Source: an uncultured Ignavibacteria bacterium
Lineage (GTDB): Bacteria; Bacteroidota; Ignavibacteria; Tepidaquicellales; OLB5
DNA: 64,000 nucleotides
Direction of reading: 5' to 3'
Assembly (NCBI GenBank): GCA_937873695.1
Contig: CALMYL010000012.1
Span: forward strand, 99,412-163,411
The notes beneath the pieces are model-generated. The model saw only the letters and a list, made by a program, of their open reading frames with translations, searched no databases and was not told the origin of the DNA. The position numbers and the translations under genes were made by a program. Shown here in pieces: positions 17,206 through 26,854 of this stretch. The number at the start of each line of letters is the position of its first letter. Position 1 is the first letter of the stretch.

Positions 17206-18534
17206 TCAGTTTACTTTTCCGTTCTTAGGCAGGTACGTTAAAACAACCCTGTTATCATTCCTTAAATATTTCTTTGCCGCCTTCATTATATCCTCTTTTG
17301 TGACCGCCAGGTATTCATCAATCATAGTATTTATAAGTCCCGTGTTTTTATGAAACGTCCAGTATGAAGCAAGAGCGTCAGCCTTTCCCATAATTGTCTG
17401 CATATTGCTTATATAATCGTTCTCAACTGAGTTCTTTGCCTTTTCCAGTTCCTTATCGGATACCGGTTCGCTGCCAAAGCTGTCAGCTATTCTGGTAATA
17501 TCTGCAATCAGTGAATCCGTGTCAGTATTCCTGAATGCTGTTGCCGTAATTATGAACATTCCGCCTACTTCATTATCCCAAATGAATGAGCCGGAAGATT
17601 TGGCTGATTTTTTATCATAAACAATTTCCCGGTAAAGCCTGGAGCTTCTGCCATCTCCCATTATCATCGAAAGAAGTTCCAGTTCCTGGATATCTTTGCT
17701 GGTAGTGCCGGGGATTTTGTAACCTATATACACCCCCGGAAGCTGAACGTTATCGTATATAATATCTCTTACTTCGCCCTGGTTAAAAATTATCCCGGTG
17801 TAATTTTTTTTCACCGTTTTAGCCGGTTTAAGTTCCCCGAAGTATTTTTCAGCCAGTCTCTTTGCGTTATCATATTCAATATCACCTGATATTACCAGCA
17901 CAGCGTTATCAGGTGAATAATATTTCCTGTAGAATTCCTGCGCGTAATTCAGATCAGCGCTGTTCAGGTCTTCCATAGAGCCTATTGGTATCCACTCGTA
18001 GGTCTGCCCCTTAAATAATCTTTTCATCATCTCGCCCCATCTTGAGCCGTATGGAACGTTATCGTACCTCTGGCGCTTTTCCTCTTTAACAACTTCGCGC
18101 TGGTTATCAAAGTTTTCCTGGGTAACCTGCAGCGTTGACATGCGGTCTGATTCAAGCCATAATAATAATTCCAATTGATTGCTGGGCGCGGTTTCAAAAT
18201 AATTTGTTCTGTCCTGATTGGTTGTCCCGTTCAAAGTGCCGCCGGCATTTTGTATGTAATTAAAATGTTCGGTCTTACCTACATTGCCTGAACCCTGGAA
18301 CATCATGTGTTCAAACAAATGGGCGAATCCCGTTCTGCCCGGGTCTTCATCTTTTGCGCCAACGTGATACCATATATCAACACTTACTATTGGATTGGTA
18401 TTATCTTTATGTAGTATTACATGCAGACCGTTGGATAGATCAAATTCCTCAAATTCTACTCCGGCTGTTTGTGTGCTAAGCTCCGCGGTTGGTATTAACA
18501 TTATATAAGTTATAATTGTTAAGAATTTTAACAT
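17206..18534 (-). CDS. Exported M16 zinc peptidase, catalytic
   Basis: A 442-aa M16 peptidase. An N-terminal signal peptide (about 1-22) precedes the catalytic HLFEHMMFQGS (HxxEH, residues 72-76), followed by QREVVKEEKRQRYDN with the distal Glu ligand. The C-terminal half has DGRSSRLYREIVYDKKSAKS. It is first in the operon; the 234-base gap upstream separates it from the divergent phosphatidyltransferase gene. It is closely similar to the next M16 gene along its whole length, so the operon grew by duplication. Confidence 0.93.
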   Translation of the reverse strand: MLKFLTIITYIMLIPTAELSTQTAGVEFEEFDLSNGLHVILHKDNTNPIVSVDIWYHVGAKDEDPGRTGFAHLFEHMMFQGSGNVGKTEHFNYIQNAGGTLNGTTNQDRTNYFETAPSNQLELLLWLESDRMSTLQVTQENFDNQREVVKEEKRQRYDNVPYGSRWGEMMKRLFKGQTYEWIPIGSMEDLNSADLNYAQEFYRKYYSPDNAVLVISGDIEYDNAKRLAEKYFGELKPAKTVKKNYTGIIFNQGEVRDIIYDNVQLPGVYIGYKIPGTTSKDIQELELLSMIMGDGRSSRLYREIVYDKKSAKSSGSFIWDNEVGGMFIITATAFRNTDTDSLIADITRIADSFGSEPVSDKELEKAKNSVENDYISNMQTIMGKADALASYWTFHKNTGLINTMIDEYLAVTKEDIMKAAKKYLRNDNRVVLTYLPKNGKVN

Positions 18535-18768
18535 TTTTTGAATAATTTTTGGGTAATTAAGTAAAATAACAATGAGTATTTTAATAAAAAAGCTAAAAAA
18601 ATGAATAATTTTTAAATAAAATGTTTTGTATATTTGTATTGTAAATGTATATATTATATATAGTAATCCATCTTACGGGTATGTTCAATAATGTTATTTC
18701 TCAATTAATAATTCCGCCTGCTTTGCTGAATACTGTTTGGCATAATTTTTACTTTAGATGTTCCTGAC

Positions 18769-19341
18769 TTGAAAAAAGAGTATTTTTACATTTCGAACAT
18801 TTTAAGTATGTCAAGGTTCCTGCTGCTTGCAGTATGCTTATACTTTCTGCTTGGCGATAATTATTTGATAACATGTTCTTTGATAATTGTAATCTGGGTA
18901 AGCGATTTGCTTGACGGTTATTTTGCACGAAGCCGAAATGAGATATCAGAACTTGGGAAAATTATTGACCCGCTGGCTGATAAGTTAACGGTTATTAGCC
19001 TGGTCATTATCTTACTTTGGAAAGGAATAATTCCTACATGGTACGTAATTATCACCATTTCACGTGATGCGCTGATACTGTTTGGCGGGCTATATTTAAA
19101 CTATAAAAAGAACACTGTATTACAATCAAATTGGCTTGGCAAGATAACTGTTTTTACAATTGGCGGCACAATTTTTTTTGCAATATTTGCAAAGGGCGCT
19201 AAATTGGGACAGTTTGGGAATTACCTTACCTATCATAATGAAATTACGGAACTTTTATATACTGTTTTGCTATTTATGTCTGTAGTGCTGGCTATTTTAT
19301 CATTATTATCATATTTTCAAAGATTTAAAGAAATTAAATAA
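18769..19341 (+). CDS. pgsA: CDP-alcohol phosphatidyltransferase (PgsA-like)
   Basis: A 190-aa integral membrane enzyme of the CDP-alcohol phosphatidyltransferase family. It carries the full signature D-x2-DG-x2-AR-x8-G-x3-D-x3-D, seen as SDLLDGYFARSRNEISELGK followed by IIDPLADK. About five to six membrane helices are apparent. The family makes phosphatidylglycerol phosphate, phosphatidylserine or related lipids; PgsA is the best guess, but substrate cannot be fixed by eye. It starts with TTG; the nearby ATG at 18758 is out of frame. TATATTTG at 18629-18636 is a possible -7 element. The HU gene follows closely. Confidence 0.88.
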   Translation: MKKEYFYISNILSMSRFLLLAVCLYFLLGDNYLITCSLIIVIWVSDLLDGYFARSRNEISELGKIIDPLADKLTVISLVIILLWKGIIPTWYVIITISRDALILFGGLYLNYKKNTVLQSNWLGKITVFTIGGTIFFAIFAKGAKLGQFGNYLTYHNEITELLYTVLLFMSVVLAILSLLSYFQRFKEIK

Positions 19342-19368
19342 TTTTTAAAACATTAATTGGAGAGGGAT

Positions 19369-19704
19369 ATGGAATCAACAACGGAAAAGAAGATTCGTGT
19401 GAGAACATTAACTAAGAAGGATATCGAAATTAAGCTGGCTAAAAAGTTTGAAGGCAGAAAAATTTCTGAAAAAGCTGCCGTTGATGCTTTATTCGACAGC
19501 ATCAGAGAACTGCTTATGACAGCAAGTCCTGATCTCAGGATCGAGATCCGTGATTTTGGCGTGTTTGAAGTTAAGACAACCAAGCCAAAGCCAAAAGCGC
19601 GCAATCTTAAAACCGGTGAATTTGTGTACGTTCCCGCAAGGAAAAAAATGCATTTTAAACCCGGTAAGTTACTTAAGGAATTCCTTAAAAAACCTTTAAC
19701 CTGA
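19369..19704 (+). CDS. HU/IHF-family DNA-binding protein
   Basis: A 111-aa histone-like protein with the HU fold: an N-terminal helical part (KKDIEIKLAKKFEGRKISEKAAVDALFDSI in outline), then RIEIRDFGVFEV, and the DNA-embracing arm (PKARNLKTGEFVYVPARKKMHFKPGKLLKEF). It has short extensions at both ends relative to 90-aa HU. The ATG at 19369 is preceded by GGAGAGG, a rare strong ribosome binding site in this window, which favours it over the in-frame TTG at 19357. It bends DNA and organises the nucleoid. A terminator follows. Confidence 0.92.
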   Translation: MESTTEKKIRVRTLTKKDIEIKLAKKFEGRKISEKAAVDALFDSIRELLMTASPDLRIEIRDFGVFEVKTTKPKPKARNLKTGEFVYVPARKKMHFKPGKLLKEFLKKPLT

Positions 19705-19730
19705 TTATTGTTTTTATTGACGGGTAAGTT

Positions 19731-19783
19731 TTCAAACTACAAGAGTTTTTTTGCAAAAGCTTTTGTAGTTTGAACTTTTTTTT
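19731..19783 (+). terminator. Rho-independent terminator
   Basis: A twelve-base stem TTCAAACTACAA / TTGTAGTTTGAA with an A/T-rich loop, then C and nine T. It lies between the HU gene and ruvX. Confidence 0.8.
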
Positions 19784-19864
19784 GTTTCAGCATTAATGCG
19801 AAATGTTATTGTTGTTTTGTGTTATATATATTTGTTTTCCCAAATAATGTATTTGCAGATCTCT

Positions 19865-20320
19865 ATGGCTAAAATAATGGGAATCGATCACGGGAATGTG
19901 AGAATTGGAATTGCCGTTTCTGATGAATCATCTTCAATTGCTTTCGGAAGGGAAATAATCCTTAACAATAAAGATGTTTTCGCTAAGATCAAAAAATTTG
20001 TTTCTGATGAAAGCATTACACAAATTGTCCTGGGATACCCTTTGACCCTTAAGGGAGAAAAATCAGAGCAAACCCTTTCGGTTGAAAAATTTGAAGCGGA
20101 TTTAAGAATTGCACTTGCAGAACCCCCTTTCAGCAATATCACTATAATTCGGTGGGATGAACGGTTCACTTCCAAAATGGCAAGTGACTCTATGTTTGAA
20201 TCAGGAATGAAAAAAAAGAAACGGCAGCAAAAAGGCAATATTGATATAATATCAGCTTCGCTGATGCTGCAGAGCTACCTTGACAGCAGAAAAAAATTCC
20301 ATCCGGGCAGCGGCGAGTAA
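19865..20320 (+). CDS. ruvX: Holliday junction resolvase RuvX / YqgF family
   Basis: A 151-aa RNase H-fold nuclease of the YqgF/RuvX family, involved in 16S rRNA 5'-end maturation in E. coli and able to cut Holliday junctions. The catalytic acidic residues sit in MGIDHGNVRIGIAVSD, RWDERFTS and GNIDIISASLMLQ; the VLGYPLTLKGEKSEQT loop is also typical. The start is the ATG at 19865, four residues before the first strand; an in-frame start 69 bases upstream would add a hydrophobic extension unusual for the family. The AlbA_2 gene follows 24 bases later. Confidence 0.92.
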   Translation: MAKIMGIDHGNVRIGIAVSDESSSIAFGREIILNNKDVFAKIKKFVSDESITQIVLGYPLTLKGEKSEQTLSVEKFEADLRIALAEPPFSNITIIRWDERFTSKMASDSMFESGMKKKKRQQKGNIDIISASLMLQSYLDSRKKFHPGSGE

Positions 20321-20344
20321 ATATACTTCCGCTTTTTATCTATT

Positions 20345-21016
20345 ATGAATATTACAAAAAATTCCAGGCTTTCTTTATATGAACTCAATGAGCTTATTGA
20401 AGGCGGCGAGAATCAGAATGTCGAATTTAAGCGAAAATTCACCGAGCCTGAAAAGATAGCAAAAGAAATGCTTGCATTTGCCAACACTCACGGCGGACGT
20501 ATATTATTTGGTATTGATGATGATAAATCGGTAGTGGGAGTTGAAAGCGAAAAGGGTGAGATCGAGTATATCGATCTGGCCGCCAGATTCTTTTGTGAGC
20601 CTGAGATAAAATATACTGTGGATATAATGTACATCTACAGAAAAGATGTTATAATAGTGAATATACCGGAGAGTTTCCAAAAGCCGCACAGACTTATTGA
20701 GAATGGAAAATCTGACGATGATGAAACAAAGGTTTATATAAGAGTAAAAGACAGGTCCGTTCAGGCCTCAAAAGAAACAATAAAAGTATTAAAAAAGCTC
20801 AGGCAGGATGCCCCGCCGCAGATCATAAATCTTGGAGATAAGGAAAAAGCACTAATTGATTACCTGCAAACCCATGAAAGGGTTACTCTTAAAGAATTCC
20901 GTGAATTCCTGAATCTTTCCAACCGCCGTGCCAGCCGAATATTGGTTAATCTTGTAAGAGCTGATATAATACGGCTGCACAACCACGAAAGAGAAGATTT
21001 TTACACGCTGAATTAA
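20345..21016 (+). CDS. AlbA_2 (Schlafen-like) domain protein with winged-helix C-terminus
   Basis: A 223-aa protein. Residues about 15-135 form an AlbA_2 / divergent AAA_4 domain, shown by NQNVEFKRKF, the LAFANTHGGRILFGIDDD block, the conserved VIIVNIPES strand and KVYIRVKDRSVQAS. The C-terminal 70 residues look like a winged helix (TLKEFREFLNLSNRRASRILVNLV). Such proteins are usually DNA-binding regulators or accessory factors of nucleic-acid systems. It follows ruvX by 24 bases and ends at a strong terminator, so it is probably in the same transcript. Exact role unknown. Confidence 0.85.
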   Translation: MNITKNSRLSLYELNELIEGGENQNVEFKRKFTEPEKIAKEMLAFANTHGGRILFGIDDDKSVVGVESEKGEIEYIDLAARFFCEPEIKYTVDIMYIYRKDVIIVNIPESFQKPHRLIENGKSDDDETKVYIRVKDRSVQASKETIKVLKKLRQDAPPQIINLGDKEKALIDYLQTHERVTLKEFREFLNLSNRRASRILVNLVRADIIRLHNHEREDFYTLN

Positions 21017-21040
21017 GTTTCGTTAGATAGTAACATTTAC

Positions 21041-21066
21041 AGCCCGCAAAAGCGGGCTTTTTATTT
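21041..21066 (+). terminator. Rho-independent terminator
   Basis: AGCCCGC / GCGGGCT stem with an AAAA loop, followed by TTTTATTTTC. It isolates the ruvX / AlbA_2 transcript from the TrmB-like regulator gene. Confidence 0.88.
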
Positions 21067-21076
21067 TCTTGAGGTA

Positions 21077-21107
21077 TTGACATTGGTAATAACTAATCAT
21101 ATATTTG
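21077..21107 (+). promoter_or_regulatory. Promoter of TrmB cassette 1 (TTG-N20-TATATTTG)
   Basis: TTG (within TTGACA) at 21077-21079 and TATATTTG at 21100-21107, spaced by 20 bases, fit the Bacteroidota -33/-7 consensus. The start of transcription would fall inside the inverted repeat at 21109-21125. Confidence 0.6.
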
Positions 21108-21108
21108 T

Positions 21109-21125
21109 AGTACTTAAGAAGTACT
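21109..21125. promoter_or_regulatory. Candidate operator, inverted repeat of cassette 1
   Basis: AGTACTT-AAG-AAGTACT is a perfect 7-bp inverted repeat. It begins two bases after the -7 box and ends 7 bases before the ATG of the TrmB-like regulator. This is the place expected for autoregulation. The second cassette has an inverted repeat of different sequence at the equivalent place. Confidence 0.5.
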
Positions 21126-21132
21126 ATTTATT

Positions 21133-22002
21133 ATGGATAAGAAATCAATAATAGAAAAGTTTAAATCTATAGGATTTAAAGAATTTGAAGCCAAAGTATT
21201 CATTGTTTTAATGAAAGGAATACCTCTTAGCGTACCTGAAATTGCAGAAGAAGCCAAGCTTCTTCGAAATTCAATTTACGATACGCTTAAAACTTTTGCA
21301 GAAAAAGGATTCTGTAATATTATAGAAACCAACACAACTCTTAAATATCAGATCATTAATCCCGAAGTTATTATTGGTAAGCTTGAAAAAGATTACACAG
21401 AAAGTTTGAGAAACAAACTTTCCGTATTAAAAAATACATTTGGTGAACTGGATTCATTCTACAAAGATAATCCTACTGAAAGTGATGATAAAACTGATAA
21501 CGTAGAACTCATACGGGGATTCAATAAACACAGGGTTCTCAAATATATGGAATTGATCAAAAGCGCAAAAAATGAGATCCTTTCTATGAATAAGTTAAAG
21601 GGAATCGTAACCGACGATATAAATGAATTCAGTCTGGATTTTATAAAAAGAGGCGGGACTATAAGATCTCTATATAAGATAAGCCTGGATTTCAGAGTTA
21701 AAAAGGGAGATAAGACCATTAACGCTTCAAACGAAGATCTTGTGAGTGTTTGCAGAATGTTTGAAAAGAACGGTGAACAGGTAAAATTGACGGCCATAGA
21801 GATACCTAACATGGTAATAATTGACAGAGAGAAAATTTTTCTGAACCTGGCAGGTGCGCGTGATGCTTCGAAGAATAAACAGACAGATCTTGTAATAAAT
21901 GACACGCAGTACGCGCAGAATATGCGCGATCTTTTTAACAATTACTGGGAAAGATCAGCAACACCCGAAGAGTTTCACAATACAATAAAACAATATCATT
22001 AA
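21133..22002 (+). CDS. TrmB-family transcriptional regulator (cassette 1)
   Basis: A 289-aa regulator. The N-terminal 75 residues form a TrmB-type winged helix (FKEFEAKVFIVLMKG ... VPEIAEEAKLLRNSIYDTLKTF ... EKGFCN). A short coiled coil (about 85-110) follows, then a C-terminal sensor domain starting NVELIRGFNKHR, similar to the phospholipase-D-like effector half of TrmB proteins. TrmB regulators usually bind sugars; no ligand can be inferred here. A paralogue at 35600-36445 shares FAEKGFCN and the VELI(R/K)GFN.HR segment. The secreted protein gene follows 19 bases after the stop, so the pair is probably one transcript. Confidence 0.85.
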   Translation: MDKKSIIEKFKSIGFKEFEAKVFIVLMKGIPLSVPEIAEEAKLLRNSIYDTLKTFAEKGFCNIIETNTTLKYQIINPEVIIGKLEKDYTESLRNKLSVLKNTFGELDSFYKDNPTESDDKTDNVELIRGFNKHRVLKYMELIKSAKNEILSMNKLKGIVTDDINEFSLDFIKRGGTIRSLYKISLDFRVKKGDKTINASNEDLVSVCRMFEKNGEQVKLTAIEIPNMVIIDREKIFLNLAGARDASKNKQTDLVINDTQYAQNMRDLFNNYWERSATPEEFHNTIKQYH

Positions 22003-22021
22003 TTCAATAGAAAATTATAAA

Positions 22022-23962
22022 ATGATTAAAACAGTAATAGCAGCATTATTGATCACAGTAATGCATATCTCTGCACAGTGGGTATCAACACCTGGTCCAA
22101 CAACCGCTGATCTTAAGCGGATACATTTCGTTAATTCTCAAACCGGTTATATGATAAACCAATTCTGGATGTTGAGCACTATAATATATAAAACAACAAA
22201 TTCAGGGTTGACATGGGATTCAACTTCCATTCCTGATCCCGCAAATGACATATTCTTCATAAATGAAAATACCGGCTGGTTAGCAGGAGGTTCTGCAACT
22301 GTTATCGCGCCGGCAAATGTTTGGAAAACCACTAATGGAGGGGCGTTATGGTTTTCAGCGGAATTGATCGATTCAATAAACTGCAATTCAGTTTATTTTG
22401 CAGATGCCTTAACAGGGTTTGTTACTGCCAACGGGAATGATGGTGTTCCGCATATTTTCAAAAGTACAGATGGCGGAATTCAATGGAATGAAATAACAGG
22501 AGTATTGGATGAAAGCAACTTTATACATGCAGTTTTTTTTACAGATCCTAATACCGGCTGGTTTACTGCCAAAGAAGGTACCGGCAACGAAAACAGGAAC
22601 GTAATTTTCAGAACCACCAATAGCGGTTCCAGCTGGATAAAATCCAATTTTCCGGGATTCTTCGGCGCCCACGTCGCAAACTTACATAACATTCAGTTTC
22701 TGAATCCCAATACAGGCTACGTTGGCGGATATGTGAATGTTTGGTACAAAGGCGGTGTGCCTTTCCCGAAATTTTTCAGCACAACAAATGGCGGAATGAA
22801 CTGGATAGATCTAGAAATACCTGAGATTCCACCGTACATGCACTATCTTTTATGCATGCATTTTATAAATATTGATACAGGATGGATTGCGGGAAACAGA
22901 GGGAATGTATTAAGGACAACCAATAGTGGTTTGAACTGGGAATTGCAGTATACCGGCCTTCCGACAAATGTAACCCTTTACGATCTGAATTATAGCGAGG
23001 GTAATTTATGGGCTGCGGGAAGATATGGTACCTTGATCAAAACGACTAATGGCGGAGTATCTGTTGATGTTTCTGTTACCGGTACTATCAGGTACAGCGA
23101 TAACGGTTTGCCGGTAACAAAAGGTTACGTTAAAGCTATAAAACACTCTGAAACCGGCGGTGAGCTTGAAGTTCTGGATTCTGTGAGAATACAGCCGGAC
23201 GGAACATATACTCTCACGCGGGTTCCGCATGATACCATTGACCTTATGGCTTTTGATGATGATGAAATATCATACAGTCCCTCGTTTGTGCCTACTTACT
23301 ATCCCTCAACAATCTTTTGGGAAGACGCGCAGCAGATCTACACGGATTCCAATTTAACAGATGTAAACATAAATGTTTTCAGGATAACCAATGATCTGCA
23401 AACAAATATCAGCGTTTTGGGTGGTGTCTATTTCAATGCAGCCGGTTCAATATTAGCCGGTATTGATAACGCCATATTATATGCAAGGGTTGGAAATATT
23501 TATAGAGCTTATGATATAACAGGCAATGCGGGAAGTTATGAGATCAAAATGATGCCCCCCGGACAATATGAAATAATTTGCAGCAGGATGGGATATGAAT
23601 CTAAATCCAGATTCGTCACTGTGATTGATAACAATCTTACAGAGATCAATTTCTATTATGGAGATCTTACTCCCGTTGCAGGCAGCGAAGAAATACCATC
23701 TGCATTTTCACTATCACAAAATTATCCCAACCCGTTTAACCCGAAAACTAAAATTAAGTTTTCGCTCCCTGCAAGATCACTTGCAAAACTTACGGTATTT
23801 GACCTGCTTGGGAAAGAAGTTGCAAATCTTGTGAACGGAGATTTGAATGCCGGCTATTATGAATATGAACTTGATGCGTCAAATCTCAGCAGCGGTCTGT
23901 ATTTTTACAGGTTCTCTGCCGGAAATTTTACTCAAACCAGAAAAATGATAGTCTTAAAGTAA
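22022..23962 (+). CDS. T9SS cargo: YCF48/BNR-like propeller plus carboxypeptidase-regulatory-like domain
   Basis: A secreted 646-aa protein. The signal peptide ends near residue 19 (MHISAQ). Residues 20-350 consist of Ycf48/BNR-like blades with repeated pairs such as IFFINENTGWLAGG, VFFTDPNTGWFTAK and KTTNGGVSV. Residues about 350-540 resemble a carboxypeptidase-regulatory (beta-sandwich) region: GTIRYSDNGLPVTKGYVKA ... SPSFVPTYYPSTIFWEDAQQI in outline, then NAGSYEIKMMPPGQYEII. A type A T9SS sorting domain (about 560-646) has NYPNPFNPKTKIKFSLP and LSSGLYFYRFSAGNF. The middle segment is related to the 314-aa cargo at 36502. Partner of the TrmB-like regulator upstream by position. Confidence 0.88.
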   Translation: MIKTVIAALLITVMHISAQWVSTPGPTTADLKRIHFVNSQTGYMINQFWMLSTIIYKTTNSGLTWDSTSIPDPANDIFFINENTGWLAGGSATVIAPANVWKTTNGGALWFSAELIDSINCNSVYFADALTGFVTANGNDGVPHIFKSTDGGIQWNEITGVLDESNFIHAVFFTDPNTGWFTAKEGTGNENRNVIFRTTNSGSSWIKSNFPGFFGAHVANLHNIQFLNPNTGYVGGYVNVWYKGGVPFPKFFSTTNGGMNWIDLEIPEIPPYMHYLLCMHFINIDTGWIAGNRGNVLRTTNSGLNWELQYTGLPTNVTLYDLNYSEGNLWAAGRYGTLIKTTNGGVSVDVSVTGTIRYSDNGLPVTKGYVKAIKHSETGGELEVLDSVRIQPDGTYTLTRVPHDTIDLMAFDDDEISYSPSFVPTYYPSTIFWEDAQQIYTDSNLTDVNINVFRITNDLQTNISVLGGVYFNAAGSILAGIDNAILYARVGNIYRAYDITGNAGSYEIKMMPPGQYEIICSRMGYESKSRFVTVIDNNLTEINFYYGDLTPVAGSEEIPSAFSLSQNYPNPFNPKTKIKFSLPARSLAKLTVFDLLGKEVANLVNGDLNAGYYEYELDASNLSSGLYFYRFSAGNFTQTRKMIVLK

Positions 23963-24020
23963 GGAACCAATATAGCCTGAATTTGCTTTTTATTATTATA
24001 AACAAATAACTATATTTGAA

Positions 24021-24118
24021 CTGTAGGGGTGCTGCTCAATAGAGCGGCTGAGATCAAACCCTTGTCATGCGCAGCATGACTGAAACCTGATCCGGGTAAT
24101 GCCGGCGTAGGAAAACAG
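24021..24118 (+). promoter_or_regulatory. TPP riboswitch (THI-box)
   Basis: All conserved core parts are present: AGGGGTGC, GGCTGAGA, ACCCTT, AACCTGATCCGGGTAAT and GCCGGCGTAGGAAA, closed by CTGT / ACAG at the ends (P1). It binds thiamine pyrophosphate and turns down the thiamine operon. An extra perfect hairpin (GTCATGC-GCA-GCATGAC, 24064-24080) sits between the pyrimidine-side ACCC and the AACCTGAT strand. A TATATTTG -7 box at 24011-24018 lies directly upstream, so transcription should begin at the first riboswitch bases. The -33 TTG is not at the usual distance. Confidence 0.97.
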
Positions 24119-24122
24119 AATA

Positions 24123-24190
24123 AAACCGTTTATCCTGTATCTGATTCCTGCGTAAAGGAAATAAGAAATAAGGTAAACGGTTTTTTTTAC
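24123..24190 (+). terminator. Riboswitch-controlled intrinsic terminator
   Basis: AACCGTTTA (24124-24132) pairs with TAAACGGTT (24174-24182), and eight T follow. The stem encloses about 40 bases with a smaller internal hairpin. Placed directly after the TPP aptamer, it is the likely expression platform (premature termination when TPP is bound). Confidence 0.85.
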
Positions 24191-24243
24191 ACCCTGAACG
24201 AAGTGAAGGGTCTGTTTTTTTGAAATTAGATAATTAAAAATAA

Positions 24244-26259
<2,016 letters not shown>

Positions 26260-26268
26260 AGCTTAAAT

Positions 26269-26288
26269 TTCCCCGCGCAGGCGGGGAA
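26269..26288. repeat. GC-rich palindrome (TTCCCCGC-GCAG-GCGGGGAA)
   Basis: A perfect 8-bp stem with loop GCAG, directly after thiC. No T-run follows, so it is a weak terminator at best. The 14-base core CCCGCGCAGGCGGG recurs at 63861-63880 at the other end of the window, suggesting a dispersed REP-like element. Confidence 0.55.
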
Positions 26289-26323
26289 CTCAAGCATGAT
26301 GTATGTTGTAATTTTATAACAAA

Positions 26324-26812
26324 TTGAAATATTATTTGAAAGTATATATCAAATACAAACAATTTAGTATCATTGCGGCTTTGCTGTTCATACATGGCTC
26401 AATACTGCTTTCACAGGATTTACCCAAAGATGCAATTCGTTTTTTTCCTGAAAGCATTTTGTGGGTCGATGCCCCGCCCTCGCTTCCTGCGGGAGCGAAA
26501 GTATTTATCCTTGAAGGCAATCCGCAGCAGGAAGGGATTTTTACAATGCGTGTAAAATTCCCGCCGTATTACAAATTGCCTGCGCATACGCACCCTAAGG
26601 ATGAACGGGTAACAGTGCTTGAAGGTGCAGTATATGTCGGTTTTGGTAACGCGATTGATACAGCAAATGCACAAAAGTTTACGGTGGGTTCGTATTATCT
26701 GAATCCGGTGAATGAAGCGCATTATGTTTTCACAGGTGAAGAAGGTGTAATTTTCCAGGTTACGGGTATGGGTCCCTGGGGACTGGAATATATTGATGAA
26801 AAAGATAATTAA
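26324..26812 (+). CDS. Exported cupin-domain protein
   Basis: A 162-aa protein that starts with TTG. An N-terminal hydrophobic segment (residues 14-30) ending LLSQD acts as a signal peptide. Residues about 60-150 form a single cupin beta barrel, with metal-binding motif 1 seen as PAHTHPKDERVTVLEG (the two His and Glu ligands) and motif 2 as YYLNPVNEAHYVFTGEEG. Periplasmic small-molecule cupins often handle metal-dependent oxidation or binding. It is placed inside the thiamine operon, between thiC and the GxxExxY cassette, but no thiamine role is known to me. Confidence 0.85.
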   Translation: MKYYLKVYIKYKQFSIIAALLFIHGSILLSQDLPKDAIRFFPESILWVDAPPSLPAGAKVFILEGNPQQEGIFTMRVKFPPYYKLPAHTHPKDERVTVLEGAVYVGFGNAIDTANAQKFTVGSYYLNPVNEAHYVFTGEEGVIFQVTGMGPWGLEYIDEKDN

Positions 26813-26814
26813 AT

Positions 26815-26850
26815 AACCGCAAAGACGCAGAGACGCAGAGACGCAGAGAT
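26815..26850 (+). repeat. Left inverted repeat of the GxxExxY cassette
   Basis: AACCGCAAAG followed by three tandem copies of AGACGCAG (26823-26846) and AGAT. Without one 8-base copy it matches the reverse complement of the right repeat (27269-27296) at 25 of 28 positions. The frame of the gene is open through it. Confidence 0.8.
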
Positions 26851-26854
26851 AAAA

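Noticed and set aside
21459..21941. 160-aa minus-strand ORF over the TrmB-like regulator
   Set aside because: Shadow of the regulator gene; no start context, no family motifs.
26823..26846. CRISPR-like repeats
   Set aside because: The 8-base units are directly adjacent with no spacers and belong to an inverted-repeat end.
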